Source: a virus
DNA length: 49,516 bases
Virus record (IMG/VR): IMGVR_UViG_3300027736_001781
Coordinates: 1-49,516 of that record
Strand: one strand, 5' to 3'
In this document: positions 11,649 through 20,766 of the stretch, piece by piece
Layout of the letters: each line of letters opens with the position of its first letter
Numbering within the stretch: the stretch's first letter is position 1
Position numbers and translations under genes: made by a program
The notes under the pieces: model-generated
What the model saw: the letters and a program-made list of their open reading frames with translations, nothing else
Database searches by the model: none
What the model was told of the DNA's origin: nothing

Positions 11649-12866
11649 ATGGAATATCCAGACGACTTCTCAAATACAGGCACAGATGCTATAGCTGGTG
11701 CTTTCCCTAGTGGATTATCCGGTAATTCAGCTACCGGAGGAGTCCTAGGATCATATGCTGATAGCACTCCTCAAACTGGAAAGTCTATACAGGCATTTCA
11801 GCCAAATTACACAGCATCGAAATTATCTTCTCAATATGATTTGAAGGGTATGTCGTATCCAGAAAATCTAATGACAAGCAAAGAATATGGCAACAATCGA
11901 GTAGTTTTCTATATAAATGTTTCTGTAGATTCTCGAGTACTTGCAAATGGCGGTGAAGGTGCTCAAGTAGTTGAAGGAGTTCAACGAAATGAAAGAGGCG
12001 CTTTGGTTGGACAAAATATTACTAGTCTTCAAGCAATTACGGCAAGTACAGTAGCTGGTGGTGCTAGTGGTGTGGTAATAGGCGCGCTGGGAGGAAGTGC
12101 AGGTGGAGGTGGAGTTGCAGGTGCTGCTGTTGGAGCTGTCGGTGCATCAGTAATTTCATCTAATGCGAATAATAATGAAGTGCCTCCTGGAGATGAAAAG
12201 GACGTTACGTTTACGCGTCCTCAAAAAAGATTGAAGACAGCAATCGCATTATATATTCCTAATCAACTTAGTGCAAGATATTCTGCTTCTTGGGGAGAAG
12301 AAGATACTGCAGCATTTTCTGCACTAGCAAAAGGCGCTGAAGAAATCGGACGCGCTTTAGGTAAAGATGGTGATATTAAACGTAGTGGTGGTTTAGTGCG
12401 AGATATAGTAACTGCAATGGCACTTAATTCGGGTCCAATGGGTAAAGAGATGGGAATTGCAACTGGATTAGCTGCAAACCCAAAGAAAGAACAAGCATTT
12501 AAGAATGTGGATTTTAGAACATTCTCGTTTGATTATCAATTTGCTCCAAAATCAGCAACTGAAGCAGAAAATGTATTGAACATTATTCGATCATTTAAAT
12601 ATCATATGCATCCAGAATTTAAAGATACGACTGGATTCCTATACATTTATCCATCTGAATTTGATATCGTATATTATAAAGGCACTCAAGAAAATTTGAA
12701 TATTCATCGTCATACATCATGTGTATTAACAGAAATGAATGTTAATTATACTCCAAATGGAATATTCAGTACATTTGCAAATGGTATGCCAACTCAGATT
12801 AACATTACCTTGACATTCAAAGAGCTTATGCTTTTGTCAAAGGAACTTATCGAGAAATTTACTTAA
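11649..12866 (+). CDS. 48: gp48 baseplate tail-tube cap
   Basis: The 405-residue protein (T4 gp48: 364). The C-terminal half has the tube-fold motif FRTFSFDYQFAPKSATEAENVLNIIRSFKYHMHPEFKDTTGFLYIYPSEFDIVYYKG ... LTEMNVNYTPNGIFSTFANGMPTQINITLTFKELMLLSKE, typical of gp48. An Ala/Gly-rich hydrophobic stretch (about residues 130-175, GALGGSAGGGGVAGAAVGAVGA) precedes it. Known role: sits on the hub and, with gp54, starts tail tube polymerisation. It is the first gene of the rightward baseplate operon behind a late promoter; gp53 follows after 1 nt. The ATG lacks a strong Shine-Dalgarno. Confidence 0.85.
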   Translation: MEYPDDFSNTGTDAIAGAFPSGLSGNSATGGVLGSYADSTPQTGKSIQAFQPNYTASKLSSQYDLKGMSYPENLMTSKEYGNNRVVFYINVSVDSRVLANGGEGAQVVEGVQRNERGALVGQNITSLQAITASTVAGGASGVVIGALGGSAGGGGVAGAAVGAVGASVISSNANNNEVPPGDEKDVTFTRPQKRLKTAIALYIPNQLSARYSASWGEEDTAAFSALAKGAEEIGRALGKDGDIKRSGGLVRDIVTAMALNSGPMGKEMGIATGLAANPKKEQAFKNVDFRTFSFDYQFAPKSATEAENVLNIIRSFKYHMHPEFKDTTGFLYIYPSEFDIVYYKGTQENLNIHRHTSCVLTEMNVNYTPNGIFSTFANGMPTQINITLTFKELMLLSKELIEKFT

Positions 12867-12867
12867 A

Positions 12868-13659
12868 ATGTATTTTAAACAATTTCCAAAAATATTTTAC
12901 GATTTTCCGCAAGATAGTACGTCTACTACTCTTCAGATCTTAACTGATATTACAACTAATGTTAGAATAAGAAAAGAGATTCTAGAGAACGTTACTATCT
13001 ATGATGAATATGATATTCAAGAGGGAGAAACTCCTGAAATTATTGCTGAGAAAATATATGGTGACCCAGAACTTCATTGGGTTATAATGCTAGCAAATCA
13101 GCGTTATGATTATCTGCGCGATTTTCCAATGACTGAATACGAGTTACGCATATACATCGAAGACAAATATGAAAATCCAGAATATGTTCATCACTATGAA
13201 CGCAATGGCATAACCGTAGAGGGAGTTGCTACATTAAAACTTCCTTCTACTGTAACGCCTCTGATTAAGTTTGGATATACGACTAATCTCTTAGAAAATC
13301 AGCGTGAAATAACGCATGATTTTATTACTAAGTATCCATACGCAAATGCTAGAATAGAATCTGTGGATTCTGTAACTAATACAGTTGTAATACTATTAGA
13401 CTATGGAAGATTTTCTCCAGGCGATTTAGTTTCGCTAAATGGTATACGCTATGACGAATCTCTTGGTAAAAATGTCTATACCACTATAACTAATTTTACT
13501 GTTCCAACAAATGGTTTTAGACTAAATGACGAATACCATCCTGTTACTAACGAAGAATACGAAATAAGAGAAAACGAAAGTAAACGCAGAATTAAATTAA
13601 TTTCAAAGAATTTAATCGATCAATTCGTCAAAGAATTCCAAGATTTAATAACTCCATAA
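12868..13659 (+). CDS. 53: gp53 baseplate wedge protein
   Basis: The 263-residue protein shows the gp53 pattern EILENVTIYDEYDIQEGETPEIIAEKIYGDPELHWVIMLANQRYDYLRDFPMTEYELRIYIEDKYENPEYVHHYE; T4 has RPEELANAIYGNPQLYWVLLMCNDNYDPYYGW...YHVNENG. The C-terminal end (NESKRRIKLISKNLIDQFVKEFQDLI) also matches T4 (RQIKIIAKSDINSFMNDL). It is longer than T4 gp53 (196) because of an extra beta-rich insert (about residues 118-225). The LysM-like fold holds adjacent wedges together. It overlaps or abuts its neighbours in the operon. Confidence 0.85.
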   Translation: MYFKQFPKIFYDFPQDSTSTTLQILTDITTNVRIRKEILENVTIYDEYDIQEGETPEIIAEKIYGDPELHWVIMLANQRYDYLRDFPMTEYELRIYIEDKYENPEYVHHYERNGITVEGVATLKLPSTVTPLIKFGYTTNLLENQREITHDFITKYPYANARIESVDSVTNTVVILLDYGRFSPGDLVSLNGIRYDESLGKNVYTTITNFTVPTNGFRLNDEYHPVTNEEYEIRENESKRRIKLISKNLIDQFVKEFQDLITP

Positions 13660-13660
13660 G

Positions 13661-14920
13661 ATGGCAACTACAGCTCTAAAATTTGCTGGCGATATACAGA
13701 TAAGAGAAGTTCAACTTAATTCGTTGAACGGCCAAGCCGCAAACATAACTAATCAAGTTTCAATGATTGAAATTTATGAAGATATGTTTTCGCCTTTTAC
13801 GACAATGACAATCGTATTAAGAGAATCCGTTGATTACATTAATATATTTCCATTTGTGGGAGAAGAGTTCGTCGACATTGATATAGTGACTCCATCATTA
13901 GATGTTCCTATTAAAGGCCGTTTTTATGTGTATAAGATTACTGATCGCGAATACACTAAAGAACGAGAAGTAGTTTATGCGCTCAAGTGTATATCTTCAG
14001 ATTTTCTAATTGATGCTAATAAAAAGATTAGCAAAACATACGATGGCAAAGTAAATGAATTGGCTTTTAGTATTATTGGCGAAAAAGGATTAGCTACTAC
14101 TAAAAAGGTTAATATAGAACCAACTTCTAATTCTATTAAATTTGTTGCTAACTTTTGGTCACCAGTAAAATGTCTAAATTACTTATGTGAAAATGCTTTA
14201 AGTGTTAATTATTCTCCATCGTATCTATTTTATGAAAATCGAGATGGTCTTAATTTTCGTTCAATTAATGAAATATTAAAATCTAAACCTTCTCATAAAT
14301 TCGTTAAAGATAATTATACACGAACAATGCTTGCGTCTGGCGGTAGTACTAAAGATCCACAAGAAGATTTTAAGAGAATTCTTGATATTAGTGTTCCAGT
14401 ATTAACTGATTATATGAATGATATTCAATCTGGTAGAATTAAATCTAGACTTATTACGCACGATATTACTACTAAAAAATATACAGTAAAAGATTATAGT
14501 ATAAAGAAAGATCCTAAACCAGATACTTTATTAAATCCTAATCCAGCATATTCTAAATACACTATAGCAAATGCTCAAAGTGCTCAAATGCTTATGCCAA
14601 AGTATTATGGGAATTTTAATAACTATGGTGATACCACTTCTTTTAAGTTTCAGCAAAAAAGAATTTCGTTCTTTCAAAATCTTTCTAAGTATAAAGTGAA
14701 CTTACAAGTATATGGAAGAACAGACTATACTGTAGGAAGAGTAATTGACTTATATTTACCAAGAGCTACACAAATAACTAAAGATGATCTAGATCCAAGA
14801 GATAAGATTCTTTCTGGCAAATATTTAATATCTGCTATAAGTCATACGATTACACGTGAAAATCATATATGTAATATGGAAATTGTTAAGAATTCCGTAT
14901 TAGTTAACCTGAGCGCATAA
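13661..14920 (+). CDS. 27: gp27 baseplate hub protein
   Basis: The 419-residue protein (T4 gp27: 391). It has the hub pattern LKFAGDIQIREVQLNS ... NITNQVSMIEIYEDMFSPFTTMTIVLRESVDYINIFPFVGEEFVDIDIVTP ... FYVYKITDREYTKEREVVYALKCISSDFLIDANKKISKTYDGKVNELAFSII ... NFWSPVKCLNYLCENAL ... and the C-terminal LPRATQITKDDLDPRDKILSGKYLISAISHTI. gp27 forms a trimeric ring that seats the gp5 needle and continues the tube lumen. gp5 follows after one base, as expected for partners. Confidence 0.85.
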   Translation: MATTALKFAGDIQIREVQLNSLNGQAANITNQVSMIEIYEDMFSPFTTMTIVLRESVDYINIFPFVGEEFVDIDIVTPSLDVPIKGRFYVYKITDREYTKEREVVYALKCISSDFLIDANKKISKTYDGKVNELAFSIIGEKGLATTKKVNIEPTSNSIKFVANFWSPVKCLNYLCENALSVNYSPSYLFYENRDGLNFRSINEILKSKPSHKFVKDNYTRTMLASGGSTKDPQEDFKRILDISVPVLTDYMNDIQSGRIKSRLITHDITTKKYTVKDYSIKKDPKPDTLLNPNPAYSKYTIANAQSAQMLMPKYYGNFNNYGDTTSFKFQQKRISFFQNLSKYKVNLQVYGRTDYTVGRVIDLYLPRATQITKDDLDPRDKILSGKYLISAISHTITRENHICNMEIVKNSVLVNLSA

Positions 14921-14921
14921 G

Positions 14922-17630
14922 ATGAATTTATATACTGGTTGCATAGAAAATAGAAATGATCCATTAAAACTTGGTAGATGCCAAGTTAGAGTTGTTGGTC
15001 TGCATACGCATGATAAGACTTTATTGCCAACTGAAGATTTACCTTGGGCCTATCCTCTTCAGCCAATAACTTCTGCTGCAATGAATGGAATTGGCACTAC
15101 GCCACTTGGAGTCGTAGAAGGTACTTGGGTTGTTATTATGTTTAGAGACATTGAACAGCAGCAACCAATTATACTAGGCAGTATTGGCGGCATACCTCAA
15201 GATGAAAGTAAAGCAATTGATGAAGATGAAGATGATAGCATTTCAATTGATATTAAACCTCCAAAAGTAGAATCTACTCCTGCAGGAAATGTTGTTACTG
15301 ACGGATCTGGCGCTATAGTTACTGATGGAAGCGGTAATCCAATTACGACTGGAACAGAATCTAATCCTTCGCCAAATTCTGCAACTGATAAAGCTGCAGT
15401 GCAAAGTAAACCTGGAAAGGCTCCACCAGCAAATGCTAAACCTGGAATAGATGCGTTAAAAGCAGCAATGAATAAAGCAGGAGTTACTGGCAAATATGGT
15501 AGGGCAGCCATATTAGGAATCGCTGGCGGCGAATGTGGATGGATACCACAAGATGAAGGTTCTAGTTATTCTGGTGAAGCTTTATTAAAAGTATTCCCTA
15601 AAACATTTAGCAATAAGCCAGATATGGTTGCAAAATATGCTAGATGGAAAGGATCTAAAGAAACATTCTTTAACTATCTTTATGCTCCAGAAAACAACGG
15701 ATCACAACTTGGAAATACGCAAGTAGGTGATGGTGGTAGGTATTATGGAAGAGGATTTATTCAAATAACTGGACGTGCTAATTATTCGCGATATGGCAAA
15801 TTAGCTGGAATAGATATACTTACAGTTCCAAGTTTATTGAGCGTAGATTATGCAGTATCTGCTCAAGTTGCTGTAGAATATTTTAGAGATAGAGTAAAAG
15901 TTTCTGATTCCGATCCTGGATATTTTCAAGCAGCATTAAAAGCTGTAGGCGGTGCTTCGAGTGGATTTGCGAAAAAAGAAGCGTATTATCATTATTTTTT
16001 AGGAGATGATACTCCACCTCCAGAACAGACTGACAAATCTACTAAAAAGGGAGAAGACGTTCAACCAGTTCCGATTGCTGAGAATGGATTACCTGAAGAT
16101 CGTCAAAAGAATTTAGTAAATGGATTTAGCGATCCAAATATGAAGTATCCTCTTCGTAGTTATATTGGAGAGCCAGATACTAATAGATTAGCTCGCGGAA
16201 AAATTGCAGGAACTATTGTTGAATATAAAGATGAAAAGCGTCTTGACGGAATAGTTACAGCTGATCAATTTGAATGGGATCAACCTGATATTCCATTTAA
16301 CGCTAAGTATCCATACAATAAAGTTATGGAAACTGAGTCAGGTCATTTAATGGAATTTGATGATACGCCTGAAAATGAGCGTATTCATATGTACCATCGT
16401 AAAGGTACATACACTGAAATTGATGCCAATGGCTCACAAGTTAATCGTATAGTTGGCGACGGCTATTACATAATGGAAAGAAATGGGTACGTATTTATCG
16501 GCGGTGATTGCAATGTGACTATTAATGGAACTGCTCGCGTATTAGTTCAAGCAGATGCTTTCATTGATGTTACAGGCGATACGACGATTAATATGGCAGG
16601 TGATGCAGACATTAGTGTTGCTAATGACTTATCGATGCGTGTTGGAGGCGAATTTAGATTAAGAGCTGCTAATATAAAGATGGATTCTGAATCTGACTTT
16701 AACGTTCTTGCTCAAGGATCTAACAAGCTTACTTCTTCTGGAGGATTCCACGCAAATGCTAGCGGTGAAGCTAAGATTGAAGGTGCCACTGTGCATCTTG
16801 CCGAAGGAGCTGACAGAGCATCTTCAGCTGACTTAGCAGCTGCTGTTTCTCAAGGTACGAAGAACACTGATAAGTTTGAACAATTGAAAACACCTCCACG
16901 AAATCTTGAAGAAGAATTAGGATACGAAACTCCTGAAGAAAATCAAGAAGATGGCGCTAAAAAATTCCATGAAGAAAGAGAAACTCCAAAAACTAGTGAT
17001 AAAGCAGTAGTAGTTGAAAATACTCCTCCTCCAGAAAATAAAAAAGCTTCAACGAATGTTGATTGCGATGTGATTTTTGGAATGGCATCATTCCCAGATT
17101 CATACGTATTACACACAGATAGAACAGGATATAAATGGACTATTGGCGTAGTCACAAAAGGCAATAATATTTCTGGAGGTAGATTCGGCAAACCTGCTAG
17201 AAATTACACTACTCAAGAAATCGTATGTAATCTTAAAGCTCTATGCGTTAATATTCTTGGACCTATTAATGAACAAGTGGGACAAGTAGGAAAAGCTTGG
17301 CAAATTACTTCATGCTATAGAAATTATATTCCTGCAGGAGGATCTGCTACTTCTCAGCATTTAACTGGAAGTGCAGCCGACGTATCCATAGGTGGCAATT
17401 TTGGATATAAGATTAATTATGATTGGGCAACTAAATTTGCATCATCATTACCAATTGATCAATTGCTATTAGAATATCGTGATCCTGGGATTAATGGTAA
17501 TAAGAACTCAAAGCGTATTAATTGGATTCATTTATCATATAATAACGGTGGAAGTGGTAAGAAACAAGTTTTAACATTCTTAAATGATAAGACACACTCT
17601 CAAGGATTAACGAATCTTGGCACTGCTTAA
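14922..17630 (+). CDS. 5: gp5 baseplate hub spike with GH19-like and M15-like domains
   Basis: The 902-residue multidomain protein (T4 gp5: 575). An N-terminal OB fold (residues 1-95, GCIENRNDPLKLGRCQVRVVGLH) is followed by a Pro/Ser/Asp-rich linker. A GH19-type hydrolase domain (about 178-360) shows Glu204 in GGECGW and the GRYYGRGFIQITGRANYSRYG signature. The beta-helix needle (about 410-640; VRI/TGD-type repeats NVTINGTARVLVQADAFIDVTGDTTINMAGDADI) comes next. A C-terminal M15-type peptidase domain (about 712-895) has His813-x6-Asp820 in SQHLTGSAADVS and His870 in WIHLSY, the zinc ligands of DD-carboxypeptidase-like M15 enzymes. T4 gp5 has a GH24-type lysozyme and no peptidase. It pierces the outer membrane and digests peptidoglycan at infection. 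Confidence 0.9.
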   Translation: MNLYTGCIENRNDPLKLGRCQVRVVGLHTHDKTLLPTEDLPWAYPLQPITSAAMNGIGTTPLGVVEGTWVVIMFRDIEQQQPIILGSIGGIPQDESKAIDEDEDDSISIDIKPPKVESTPAGNVVTDGSGAIVTDGSGNPITTGTESNPSPNSATDKAAVQSKPGKAPPANAKPGIDALKAAMNKAGVTGKYGRAAILGIAGGECGWIPQDEGSSYSGEALLKVFPKTFSNKPDMVAKYARWKGSKETFFNYLYAPENNGSQLGNTQVGDGGRYYGRGFIQITGRANYSRYGKLAGIDILTVPSLLSVDYAVSAQVAVEYFRDRVKVSDSDPGYFQAALKAVGGASSGFAKKEAYYHYFLGDDTPPPEQTDKSTKKGEDVQPVPIAENGLPEDRQKNLVNGFSDPNMKYPLRSYIGEPDTNRLARGKIAGTIVEYKDEKRLDGIVTADQFEWDQPDIPFNAKYPYNKVMETESGHLMEFDDTPENERIHMYHRKGTYTEIDANGSQVNRIVGDGYYIMERNGYVFIGGDCNVTINGTARVLVQADAFIDVTGDTTINMAGDADISVANDLSMRVGGEFRLRAANIKMDSESDFNVLAQGSNKLTSSGGFHANASGEAKIEGATVHLAEGADRASSADLAAAVSQGTKNTDKFEQLKTPPRNLEEELGYETPEENQEDGAKKFHEERETPKTSDKAVVVENTPPPENKKASTNVDCDVIFGMASFPDSYVLHTDRTGYKWTIGVVTKGNNISGGRFGKPARNYTTQEIVCNLKALCVNILGPINEQVGQVGKAWQITSCYRNYIPAGGSATSQHLTGSAADVSIGGNFGYKINYDWATKFASSLPIDQLLLEYRDPGINGNKNSKRINWIHLSYNNGGSGKKQVLTFLNDKTHSQGLTNLGTA

Positions 17631-18201
17631 AATAGCGAAAAGTAATAAAAGCGGATTCCCTACAATTGCAATTCAAAGCAAGTATAGCGACCCCGAAGGA
17701 GCAGGTCCTCCTCAAAATGTTATAGATGGAGTATACGAGGGTGGTGACGTATTCTCAATTGATATTGGCTTTTTAGCACCGGTACCTCCAATAGGTGGAG
17801 GTGAAGGTGAACCCACGTATGAGCCAGCAACTATAACAAAATTAGTATCAGTCGAATCTGATATTGCGGGTATCACTTTTACAAAAGTTGGCGATATTAT
17901 CAGAATTTCTGGTAGTGCAACAGGAGTATTCACTGATTCATATTATCAATTTATTATGAAAGATAAGTCTTTGAAGATACTTCCAGTTGACACTGAAGAA
18001 CCATATCTTTCTATTGTTAAGTGGTCACCACCTTCAATAAAGCAAAAATTGGATGTGCCATATAATATTAAAATAAAATATACTTCTACAAGTATTTTAA
18101 CTGAAACTGAAGAAACTGTGACAATATTGCAAGACATATATTGGTCTTATCCTCCAGCTGTAGCTGGATTTAAAGCTTTATTGGCTAAAGGAACTATATA
18201 A
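17617..18201 (+). CDS. Hypothetical virion protein between gp5 and PAAR
   Basis: The 194-residue protein uses a TTG start at 17617, overlapping the gp5 end by 14 nt; AAGGA lies about 10 nt upstream, and no ATG start is available near the beginning, so the start is tentative. The N-terminal part is basic and Gly/Pro-rich (APVPPIGGGEGEPTYEPA). The middle looks like an Ig-like beta domain (TKLVSVESDIAGITFTKVGDIIRISGSATGVFTDSYYQFIMKD), and the end is SYPPAVAGFKALLAKG. Position between the spike and its PAAR tip suggests a spike-associated or baseplate protein. No family recognised. Confidence 0.6.
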   Translation: MALLKIAKSNKSGFPTIAIQSKYSDPEGAGPPQNVIDGVYEGGDVFSIDIGFLAPVPPIGGGEGEPTYEPATITKLVSVESDIAGITFTKVGDIIRISGSATGVFTDSYYQFIMKDKSLKILPVDTEEPYLSIVKWSPPSIKQKLDVPYNIKIKYTSTSILTETEETVTILQDIYWSYPPAVAGFKALLAKGTI

Positions 18202-18512
18202 TGCCAGCAGTTGCTAGAAGCGGAACTGATTCCGTATTTTCACCAGATGGTGCTGGATGGAAATGCCAATTTCCAATGACCACTAATACTGGACCTCCCA
18301 CTCAACGTAAAGTTTCTGCTATGAAAACTTTAGTAGTCATTGCTGGAGATTTAGTTGGAGCACATCCAAGAGGAGGATGCACTCCAGATATGAGTACTTT
18401 AGATAGTTATTCCAGTAGAGTTTCTGCAACTGGCGGGAAAATTGGAAGAATCGGAGATACTTATGGAAATAACACTATTATTTCAGGTGCTGCACGAGTT
18501 TTTTCCGGATGA
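18201..18512 (+). CDS. 5.4: PAAR-repeat spike tip protein (gp5.4-like)
   Basis: The 103-residue protein has the PAAR pattern: MPAVARSGTDSVFSPDG, VSAMKTLVVIAGDLVGAHPRGG, SSRVSATGGKIGRIGDTYGNNTIISGAARVFSG, with repeating turn motifs and His/Cys residues (AHPRGGC) that could bind the metal ion at the cone tip. PAAR proteins cap the gp5 needle in T4 and VgrG in type VI secretion. It directly follows the gp5 locus and precedes gp25, as in T4-like genomes. The first codon overlaps the last base of the previous gene. Confidence 0.85.
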   Translation: MPAVARSGTDSVFSPDGAGWKCQFPMTTNTGPPTQRKVSAMKTLVVIAGDLVGAHPRGGCTPDMSTLDSYSSRVSATGGKIGRIGDTYGNNTIISGAARVFSG

Positions 18513-18522
18513 CGTAAAATCA

Positions 18523-18530
18523 AATAAATA
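18523..18530 (+). promoter_or_regulatory. Late-promoter-like motif AATAAATA before gp25
   Basis: One-base variant of TATAAATA in the short gap between the PAAR gene and gp25. The expected transcription start (about 18536) is the gp25 ATG itself, so a transcript from here would be leaderless. Confidence 0.4.
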
Positions 18531-18535
18531 ACAAT

Positions 18536-18928
18536 ATGGCACGTAATACTAGAACATTCACAGATTTAGATTTTAACTTCTTACCACATCCTGCAACAAA
18601 AGATGTGGCAGTGCGCTATGACGAAAACGCAGTTAAACAATCTATAAGAAATTTAGTTCTAACTAGAAATTTTGAAAGACCATTTAGAAGTAATATTGGA
18701 TGTCAAGTAAAGGCTTTACTATTTGAACCAATTACTCCAATCTTAACTGCTATGATTGAGAGAACTATAGGCGACACTATTACTAATTTTGAACCTCGCG
18801 TAGATCTTCTTGGAGTTGCAGTTAGATTTAGTCCAGAAAATAATGACGCGTATATAACTGTTATGTTTAAAATAAAGAATACACAAACTCCAGTGTCAGT
18901 CAATTTAATCTTAGAGAGAACTAGATGA
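18536..18928 (+). CDS. 25: gp25 baseplate wedge protein
   Basis: The 130-residue protein (T4 gp25: 132) matches the gp25/lysozyme-like family: FTDLDFNFLPHPATKDVAVRYDENAVKQSIRNLVLTRNFERPFRSNIGCQVKALLFEPITPILTAMIERTIGDTITNFEPRVDLLGVAVRFSPENNDAYITVMFKI. The NERPF..IGC element is the family signature. It joins the gp6-gp7 wedge and helps trigger sheath contraction; homologues occur in type VI secretion (TssE). It overlaps gp6 by 4 nt, and an AATAAATA box sits 5 nt upstream. Confidence 0.9.
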   Translation: MARNTRTFTDLDFNFLPHPATKDVAVRYDENAVKQSIRNLVLTRNFERPFRSNIGCQVKALLFEPITPILTAMIERTIGDTITNFEPRVDLLGVAVRFSPENNDAYITVMFKIKNTQTPVSVNLILERTR

Positions 18929-20766
18929 CTACGAATAATAGAATTAAAGTATCTGATTTAGATTATAATCAGATTAGAGAAAATTTAAAGACCTTCATGA
19001 GAGGTCAAAGTCAGTTTAGCGATTATGACTTTGAAGGATCTGCTCTTTCTACGTTAATAGATTTACTTGCTTATAACACCCATTACAATGCTCTGTATAC
19101 AAACTTAGCAATTAATGAAATGTTCTTGGATTCTGCAAGTAAGAGAAGCAGCGTTGTTTCTATTGCTAATAATTTTGGTTATACTCCAGAATCATGTCTT
19201 GCCGCAAGAGCAAAACTTAATTTAACTGTGACTATTCCAGTTAGTACTGCAAACCCTCCTCAAATTAAGTATATTCCAAAACTAAGTAGTTTTACTACAG
19301 TTATTGATAAAGTCCCTTATGCATTTTATACGTTACAGGATTATGCAGCTGAAAGAAATGGTTTAGCATATTCATTTAGCGGAATCGATATTTACGAAGG
19401 CACTCCACAAACTTTATTATTTGTTTGTACCGAGCCATATCAAAAATTTATTCTTAATAATAAGAACATTGATATTTCTACTCTTACTATCACAGTTCAG
19501 CCTACAGGAGAACAACCAGATTATGAAAGATATGAAAGAGCAGTAGATGTTTTACAACTAACTCCAACTAGCAAAGTGTATTACGTGAAAGAGTTAGATG
19601 ATGGAACATACCAAATATCATTTGGTTCAAACGATTTAGGAATTCCTATTCAAACTGGTAATGTAATTACTGCACAATTTGTAATTACTAGTAAAGCTGC
19701 TGGTAATGGAGCAAAAGTATTTACGTACACTGGAACTGGACTTGGCGGTGGCATTGCAATCGAATTAACAGCTACGTCTTATGGCGGAAGAGAATCGGAA
19801 ACAGTTGATCAAATTCGCTCTAACGTTTCTCATTCATTTTTTAATCAGAATAGAGCTGTTACTACGGGCGACTATACATCGCTATTAAAGAAACTTTATC
19901 CAAATTTAGATTCTATTAGCGTTTGGGGAGGTGAAGATAATGATCCTCCTCAATATGGTAAAGTGTATCTTTCGCTTAAGCCTACTAATGGACCTTATTT
20001 AACTCCTCCAGAAAAAAGTTATATTACTGAATCGTTACTAAAGTCTCGTAACGTAGTTTCGATTACGCCTGAAATTGTAGATCCATCTTATTTAGATTTA
20101 GAGATTACGACTTCAATTTATTATAATAAAAATAAAACAACTCGTTCTATGGATGAGATAAAAAATGCTGTACTAATTAGCATTCAGAATTATAGAAATG
20201 ATAATCTTAGAAAATTTGATGGCATATTTAGAATGTCAAAATTTTCTGCTGCAATAGACGCAGCAGATCAATCAATTTTAAGTAATATTACTACCTTTAA
20301 AATTTATGCTGAAGTTACTCCGAAATATAACATTGCAGCAGAATATAGATTAAACATTGTCAATCCAATTTATAATGAAAGTGTGCCAGAAGAATCATTT
20401 ACGTCTACTGGCTTTTATTTAGATAATAGTGATACGGTATATTATATGGACGATGATGGTTCTGGTAATGTGCGTACGTATAGTATTGTTGAAGGCACAG
20501 GAACTAAAATTGTTAAAAATCCTAAAATCGGCACAATTGATTATGCCAACGGTGTTGTTAAAATTTCAGGATTAAAAATTGTGAACTTAGTTGACGCTAA
20601 TTTCTATTTCATTATTAAAACACAAAGTTTTGACGTAGTTTCATTGCGTAATTACATTGTAAATATACCAGATTCTAGAATTAGTATTAGCGTAATACCT
20701 GATACTAGTTTATCAGGTATTACTACAACAGCAAACAATTATACATTTACGTCAAGTAGAAATTAA
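18925..20766 (+). CDS. 6: gp6 baseplate wedge protein
   Basis: The 613-residue protein (T4 gp6: 660) has the gp6/baseplate-J-like pattern: N-terminal DLDYNQIRENLKTFMRGQSQFSDYDFEGSALSTLIDLLAYNTHYNALYTNLAINEMFLDSASKRSSVVSIANNFGYTPES, and a central EADQIRSNVSHSFFNQNRAVTTGDYTSLLKKLYPNLDSISVWGGEDNDPPQYGKVYLSLKP. The C-terminal part is beta-rich. gp6 forms the inner ring of the baseplate with gp25 and gp53. It overlaps both neighbours by a few bases. Confidence 0.9.
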   Translation: MTTNNRIKVSDLDYNQIRENLKTFMRGQSQFSDYDFEGSALSTLIDLLAYNTHYNALYTNLAINEMFLDSASKRSSVVSIANNFGYTPESCLAARAKLNLTVTIPVSTANPPQIKYIPKLSSFTTVIDKVPYAFYTLQDYAAERNGLAYSFSGIDIYEGTPQTLLFVCTEPYQKFILNNKNIDISTLTITVQPTGEQPDYERYERAVDVLQLTPTSKVYYVKELDDGTYQISFGSNDLGIPIQTGNVITAQFVITSKAAGNGAKVFTYTGTGLGGGIAIELTATSYGGRESETVDQIRSNVSHSFFNQNRAVTTGDYTSLLKKLYPNLDSISVWGGEDNDPPQYGKVYLSLKPTNGPYLTPPEKSYITESLLKSRNVVSITPEIVDPSYLDLEITTSIYYNKNKTTRSMDEIKNAVLISIQNYRNDNLRKFDGIFRMSKFSAAIDAADQSILSNITTFKIYAEVTPKYNIAAEYRLNIVNPIYNESVPEESFTSTGFYLDNSDTVYYMDDDGSGNVRTYSIVEGTGTKIVKNPKIGTIDYANGVVKISGLKIVNLVDANFYFIIKTQSFDVVSLRNYIVNIPDSRISISVIPDTSLSGITTTANNYTFTSSRN

